Shown here: piece by piece, positions 60,529-64,000 of the stretch
How positions within the stretch are numbered: the stretch's first letter is position 1
How the letters are laid out: every line of letters begins with the position of its first letter
Position numbers and translations under genes: made by a program
Assembly: GCA_963677375.2 (NCBI GenBank)
Contig: OY782042.2
Coordinates: 79,891-143,890, forward strand
Reading direction: 5' to 3'
DNA from: Pseudaeromonas sp963677375
GTDB lineage: Bacteria > Pseudomonadota > Gammaproteobacteria > Enterobacterales > Aeromonadaceae
DNA: 64,000 bases
The notes under the pieces: generated by a model
Database searches by the model: none
What the model was told of the DNA's origin: nothing
What the model saw: only the letters and a program-made list of their open reading frames with translations

Positions 60529-60615
60529 TTTAACTGCCGAACAGGCAGCCAAGAAAGGACTGGAAGTTAACACCCCAGCCGAATGCTTTGAACTGCCGCA
60601 TAGGCAGGCTACATT
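60529..60615 (+). CRISPR. Minimal type I-F-like CRISPR array: repeat, spacer, degenerate repeat
   Basis: Repeat 1 (60529-60556, 28 bp) contains AACTGCCGAACAGGCAG and ends CCAAGAAA. It matches the familiar I-F repeat (GTTCACTGCC.., hairpin CTGCC/GGCAG, end AAGAAA) at about 23 of 28 bases. A 31-bp spacer (60557-60587) follows, then repeat 2 (60588-60615) with AACTGCCGCATAGGCAG but a diverged 3' end, as usual for a last repeat. Spacing (59 bp) fits I-F arrays (28 + 32). No cas gene is in the window, so it would depend on host or other Cas proteins. A terminator follows at 60633. Confidence 0.7.
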
Positions 60616-60632
60616 TGACCAGCTATACAAAA

Positions 60633-60664
60633 CGGGCCGCATTATCTCTGCGGCCCGTCTTTTC
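60633..60664. terminator. Bidirectional rho-independent terminator
   Basis: ACGGGCCGC-ATTATCTCT-GCGGCCCGT followed by CTTTTCT on the plus strand and by TTTTG on the minus strand. It ends the mini-array transcript and the minus-strand genes coming from 62.5 kb. Confidence 0.8.
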
Positions 60665-60884
60665 TCTGCTTACGCAAAAAATACTGCTCTAGGTGAAATC
60701 GCCTCCAGCGCCAGTGAACAGCTCGGCTCATCACCGAACAAGCAGCAACCGTGAGGCACGAAAAAATTGCGTAATAATCCCAGCCCGAGAGAATAATCCC
60801 AGACCCCAGACCGATAAATCCAGAGATGACCGCGTGCTTACACCCGTCCTTAATTCGTAATCGCCTTAGAAACCGCAAGAACAC
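60642..60884 (-). CDS. 80-residue membrane protein, uncertain
   Basis: Starts at GTG with a G-rich upstream stretch. One or two hydrophobic segments (AVISGFIGLGSGIILSGW, AIFSCLTVAACSVM) and a basic end. Its 3' end reaches into the terminator stem, which lowers confidence. Confidence 0.45.
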   Translation of the reverse strand: MFLRFLRRLRIKDGCKHAVISGFIGLGSGIILSGWDYYAIFSCLTVAACSVMSRAVHWRWRRFHLEQYFLRKQRKDGPQR

Positions 60885-60902
60885 CCCCCAATGAAACCTT
60901 TA

Positions 60903-61211
60903 TCAAAGCAGCGCGAACGCGATCAGTGGGATACAGAAATAGATGGCCCCCATAAATAAAGAAAACCACCACATCGTAATAATCCGGTAGGACAATAACA
61001 TCAAGCAACTCACGTTGCACACAACGACAAAAAAGAGCACGAACAGCGTCCTAATGGATAGCATTTCTCCAGACAGAAACAAATGTATAACACCTATAAG
61101 TAATGCCACCACCACAGCAGTAAGAAGACACAGAACTAGCGACAGGCAAAAGCCAAGGCCACTTCGATTGCATTCATTATCAACAGCAGAAAAAAACACC
61201 GCACACCTCAA
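60903..61211 (-). CDS. Three-segment membrane protein (102 residues)
   Basis: Three to four hydrophobic stretches and little else. It starts inside the end of the previous gene (4-base overlap). Function unknown. Confidence 0.55.
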   Translation of the reverse strand: MRCAVFFSAVDNECNRSGLGFCLSLVLCLLTAVVVALLIGVIHLFLSGEMLSIRTLFVLFFVVVCNVSCLMLLSYRIITMWWFSLFMGAIYFCIPLIAFALL

Positions 61212-61549
61212 GCAAAAATCGTTTCGTCATCAAGAACCCGCGGCCAATTCTCATTATGAGCCAGTTCCCGGTTCTCACTGATAGCCATCAAACAGGCCCG
61301 CTTTAAATAATCCATTCCGACGACATTCCGCTCAATGTCTGACAACGACAACAACGCCGAATCATCCATCAACAGCAACTGATCGGTTTCCGCCAGCGGG
61401 TCACTGCACAGCACAATATCTTTTCCGTCGTAGCAGAAACTAAGGCGCACTCTGGCGCCGTCAATTTGCGCTACAACATAGACGGTTGGTAGCTCTATTG
61501 TATTGAGTGAAAAAGCGATTTTTATGGCGCCCCATGACTCTAATCTCAT
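61208..61549 (-). CDS. 113-residue soluble unknown protein
   Basis: Begins MRLESWGAIKIAFSLNTIEL directly after the nuclease stop. Mixed alpha/beta, no membrane segment. If it is the immunity partner of the nuclease, it would be expected in this position, but there is no sequence support for that. Confidence 0.55.
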   Translation of the reverse strand: MRLESWGAIKIAFSLNTIELPTVYVVAQIDGARVRLSFCYDGKDIVLCSDPLAETDQLLLMDDSALLSLSDIERNVVGMDYLKRACLMAISENRELAHNENWPRVLDDETIFA

Positions 61550-62346
61550 TTATCTGCCCTCCTGCGTGGATCCGCCGTTGGCCCAAAATCGCTTGTGTTT
61601 TATGGGGGCCGGTAACGGCATGGATGCAGCCTTGATTGAGTCAGGGACGCCAGGGAACACATCAACCCCCGCCATCGCCGTCAGCTGCTTGATGGACACC
61701 GTGTAATAGGTACTGTCATCCCCATTCCCAACAATGTACGCCCCAACAGCCCTAGCACTCGGAGCATAGACAGCCTTGAACACATGCGATGGGATCATCA
61801 CGCGCCCCCCCATGTAGCGAGCGGAGCCAATAAATATGGGGCCGGTAACGACATAGACTTCGCCCTTTTCAGCCGCATCTCTCACGGCCTCCTCAATTTC
61901 AGACCAAATACCTTGGTTGATCGCTGGGGACTGTGGAACAGCGTTCGCCAGGGAAAAAGACTGGCGCTGGGCCTCTTTCGTTGAGAAATCGCCGGCCGGT
62001 GACATATGACCCTTGTCGTAGCCTGAGTGAGCGTAGTCATCCAGGTGAGCACTGTCGTATTCATTAATGTTTCGGTCCGGATAAAACCGATAGGAGCGGT
62101 CCCGATGAATGGCATCGGCCCCCTCCATCTGAGCTGAGTAAGATGCTCGGCTGAATAAAGAGGCGTTCTAGTCCGCGTCGAATACAGCACCGCGTATTCG
62201 TCATAACACAGCTCTATCATCTGCCCATCCAGTGGAGCGACAATCATGGGCTCCTGTTTGGCTAGATAATGCTTAGGGCATGAGGTCCCCGCCAGGACTG
62301 GCCCGGCAAAAATAACAGCAAGAATCAGTAACCAAGAGATCTTCAT
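61550..62346 (-). pseudogene. Secreted DNA/RNA non-specific endonuclease, frameshifted
   Basis: The first part (from ATG 62346) has a signal peptide (LLILAVIFAGPVLAG) and the usual start CPKHYLAKQEP up to LYSAEHLTQ. The second part, in another frame, continues MEGADAIHRDRSYRFYPD and has the catalytic YDKGHMSPAGDF motif (DRGH-like) and NAVPQSPAINQGIWSEIE. The break lies near 62131-62138 and is explained by one missing base. It could be a natural pseudogene, a programmed shift, or a sequencing error. The family is periplasmic/extracellular nucleases of plasmids. Confidence 0.75.
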
Positions 62347-62549
62347 GCCCCCTCCTGACGAGATAAGTTCTGAGCTTGGCTCCAATGTCCAGCGCGGACA
62401 ATGACAACCCGATGCTGTTGTGTTGCCTTATCCAGCGCATCCCACGGATAGTTGCAGATCGGACAGGCAACATCTGACGGGGTTGAGTCAACCAATCCGG
62501 CACAAACCTGGCAATGTCTAAGGCCTCTTGTTACATTTGTTTGATGCAT
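62343..62549 (-). CDS. Zinc-ribbon protein (68 residues)
   Basis: HCQVCAGLVD and ACPICNYPWDAL give two CxxC pairs, a likely zinc ribbon. Its stop overlaps the nuclease start (ATGA), and its promoter region is shared with the divergent helicase gene. Confidence 0.6.
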   Translation of the reverse strand: MHQTNVTRGLRHCQVCAGLVDSTPSDVACPICNYPWDALDKATQQHRVVIVRAGHWSQAQNLSRQEGA

Positions 62550-62563
62550 TTTCGATTGCTACT

Positions 62564-62576
62564 ATCCGTTTAGGTG
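62564..62576 (+). promoter_or_regulatory. Variant transfer dyad before the UvrD-like gene
   Basis: ATCC-GTTTA-GGTG followed by TGTTTAGAATAC; TAGAAT is a likely -10. The GGTGTGTT ending matches the site before the Whirly-like gene at 5451. Confidence 0.4.
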
Positions 62577-62618
62577 TGTTTAGAATACATTAGAAAATCT
62601 CAAAAAAGAAGAATCCCC

Positions 62619-64000
62619 ATGTTGAATCCTTCACCAGAACAACAGCTGGTCGGTGACGCAGTCGTTGCAGGCCAAGCGAACAATCTCACGATAGCCCTAC
62701 CTGGCTCCGGCAAATCGACAACCTGCATCGCCGCCGTAGTTAGACTCATCAACTCGCATCCCGGCGCCAAGCCCCACATGATCAGCTTTTCCGCCGCCGC
62801 CGCTGCCGGCATCAACAACAAATTAAAAGCTATCCTTCCGGCGAACCTCTTTCATCGCGTTACCGTGAGCACTTTTCACGCGGTTTTACTCGAGATGTAT
62901 AAATCGCTCCCCAACGCCAAAGAGCTGGTGCTCGGCCCCCGTCAGATCGGCATCATCCTGCGAGCAATCGAAAAGAGTCGATTAGTGATGGAGTTGGAGG
63001 AGGCGCAAAACATCATCGAGAACGAAACCCGGATGCTAAACCCTCCGAAACAGAGCAAGATCGTGGCGGCCTACAAAGAGGTGCTGGATCGCTACCACCT
63101 CATCGACTTCAACCTGATATGCCGCACAGTGGTAAAGGCCATGGAAGAAGGGAAGATTAAGCCTCTGAACGTCACCCACATGATTGTCGATGAGTTTCAG
63201 GATACGGACGAAGTCCAGCTCCGGTGGCTGTACCATCATCACCTAGCTGGTGTACTGATCACCGCCGTAGGCGATGATGACCAGTCCATCTATGGATTTC
63301 GTGGAGCGCTCGGGTTTGAGATCATGGAGAGGTTTGTCCAGGAGTTCGACGCCCAGACATTCTATCTATCAAACTGTTTCCGGTGCGGCCGGAAAATATT
63401 GGCCGCGGCCGAGTTTATTATTAACTTCAACCAACAACGCCTGCCAAAGGTGATGAAGGCGGTCTCGAAGAACGAAGGCAAATTGAAAGTTATTCCTGCT
63501 CATGACCGAAAGAGCAGTATCGCGGCGGTGGCCGACAGGATCGAGGCTGAGCCTGGGGAATGGGCAGTGCTGGGGCGGAACGGCGCCCATCTCGACGGCA
63601 TCGAGCTCGAGTTGAATATGAAAAAAATTCGCTGCAAACGGATCGGCGGCAAGTCCATCTGGGACACTCCGGCAGCCAACTGTACGCTCTATTTACTGCA
63701 ACTGATCCTGGAGCAGAAAATCACCCGAGACGCACATTTGGCTTTTGCCCAGCTACTGAAAATGCCAGAAAACATCATTAATGAGATGGAGAGCCATCGG
63801 AGCGCTCACCTGGCTGAGATCGTGTTGGAAACCAATGTATCGTCTGCCCAAAAAAGCGCCCTCCTCACTCTGGTGGCTCTCGCCTCAGACTCAAGAGATG
63901 ACGCTGATATCCGAAAGCGACTGGAGCGGCTGGCAAATGCCGTGATCAGCATGGGTCACGGCAAGGCTGACATAGGCATTATGGTGGCTATCTTGCGCAT
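62619..64000 (+). CDS. UvrD/Rep-like superfamily 1 helicase, cut by window edge
   Basis: About 460 residues of a UvrD-type helicase. Motif I is LALPGSGKSTT-like (here ALPGSGKSTT near residue 28), motif II VDEFQDTDEVQ, followed by GDDDQSIYGFRGA. The C-terminal motifs lie beyond the right edge. Such helicases on plasmids act in replication or repair of transferred DNA. The start ATG at 62619 has a modest A/G-rich ribosome site. Confidence 0.88.
   Translation, partial: MLNPSPEQQLVGDAVVAGQANNLTIALPGSGKSTTCIAAVVRLINSHPGAKPHMISFSAAAAAGINNKLKAILPANLFHRVTVSTFHAVLLEMYKSLPNAKELVLGPRQIGIILRAIEKSRLVMELEEAQNIIENETRMLNPPKQSKIVAAYKEVLDRYHLIDFNLICRTVVKAMEEGKIKPLNVTHMIVDEFQDTDEVQLRWLYHHHLAGVLITAVGDDDQSIYGFRGALGFEIMERFVQEFDAQTFYLSNCFRCGRKILAAAEFIINFNQQRLPKVMKAVSKNEGKLKVIPAHDRKSSIAAVADRIEAEPGEWAVLGRNGAHLDGIELELNMKKIRCKRIGGKSIWDTPAANCTLYLLQLILEQKITRDAHLAFAQLLKMPENIINEMESHRSAHLAEIVLETNVSSAQKSALLTLVALASDSRDDADIRKRLERLANAVISMGHGKADIGIMVAILR

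Larger units (their letters stand above)
60529..60664 (+). ncRNA. Predicted short crRNA-type transcript
   Basis: The array and the terminator would form a transcript of about 140 nt. A weak promoter is possible upstream (TTGAAT near 60496 and GACAAT near 60519, 17 bp apart). The stretch 60247-60528 holds no convincing gene. Confidence 0.45.

Noticed and set aside
60503..60754. Plus-strand open frame of 83 codons over the mini-array
   Set aside because: It runs through both CRISPR-like repeats and the terminator stem, and lacks a ribosome site.
61208..62346. Toxin-immunity pair formed by the nuclease and the 113-residue protein
   Set aside because: The nuclease belongs to secreted plasmid nucleases and the neighbour shows no immunity-protein motif; position alone is not enough.

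Overview
The window is a piece of a large conjugative plasmid (or a plasmid-like mobile element) from a gammaproteobacterium. The evidence is a near-complete F-type type IV secretion gene set, plasmid partition genes (ParA with an N-terminal extension, ParB, a KfrA-like coiled-coil protein), and many small orphan genes. The closest architecture I know is the IncHI/R27-like and SXT/IncC group: a TrbC-TraW fusion, a DsbC-like protein beside TraV, a DUF4400 gene after the coupling protein, DUF4165/Ig-like secreted proteins and a long TraN. The host genus cannot be fixed from sequence alone. A type I-F-like CRISPR repeat pair would fit Aeromonas, Shewanella or Vibrio relatives. No relaxase, replication initiator, or TraF/TraH/TraG mating-pair genes are seen, so the rest of the element lies outside the window.

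Layout. 1-9.9 kb (minus strand): traC (cut by the left edge), traV, a 40-residue P-loop micro-ORF, dsbC, an XRE-type HTH protein, a Whirly-like putative ssDNA-binding protein, a transglycosylase, a TrbI-like protein, traB, traK and traE. 10-11.9 kb: a RecG-like helicase. 12-31.7 kb (plus strand): the coupling protein, DUF4400, pilin, an Ig-like DUF4165 protein, traL, an LPP20-like lipoprotein, a YdjM-like protein, a 1397-residue PKD/Ig protein, a HAD protein, a signal peptidase, trbC-traW, traU, traN and a lipoprotein. 31.7-38.2 kb: small secreted and membrane genes, a second DUF4165 protein and a repeat protein. 38.4-40.8 kb: parA-parB. 41-49.7 kb: accessory genes including a four-HTH protein, a tyrosine recombinase, a CoiA-like protein, a small-membrane-protein operon and kfrA. 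49.7-60.2 kb (minus strand): a close-packed array of about 28 small unknown genes, many joined by a shared stop-codon/Shine-Dalgarno junction. 60.5 kb: a minimal CRISPR-like repeat-spacer-repeat followed by a terminator. 60.6-62.5 kb: more small genes and a frameshifted secreted nuclease. 62.6 kb to the end: a UvrD-like helicase, cut by the right edge.

How it works together. A 13-bp dyad (ATCC-N5-GGAT and variants) lies next to a probable -10 element in front of almost every transfer transcription unit and also before the UvrD-like helicase. This suggests one regulator controls the transfer regulon; the XRE-type protein at 3.2-4.5 kb, with a copy in its own promoter, is the best candidate. 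The two DUF4165 genes have near-identical ends and unrelated middles, the pattern expected for surface specificity factors. The right half holds a family of short HTH proteins and a shared GAAATATATTTC palindrome, probably a second regulatory circuit. The CRISPR-like mini-array has no cas genes nearby and would have to borrow host type I-F machinery.
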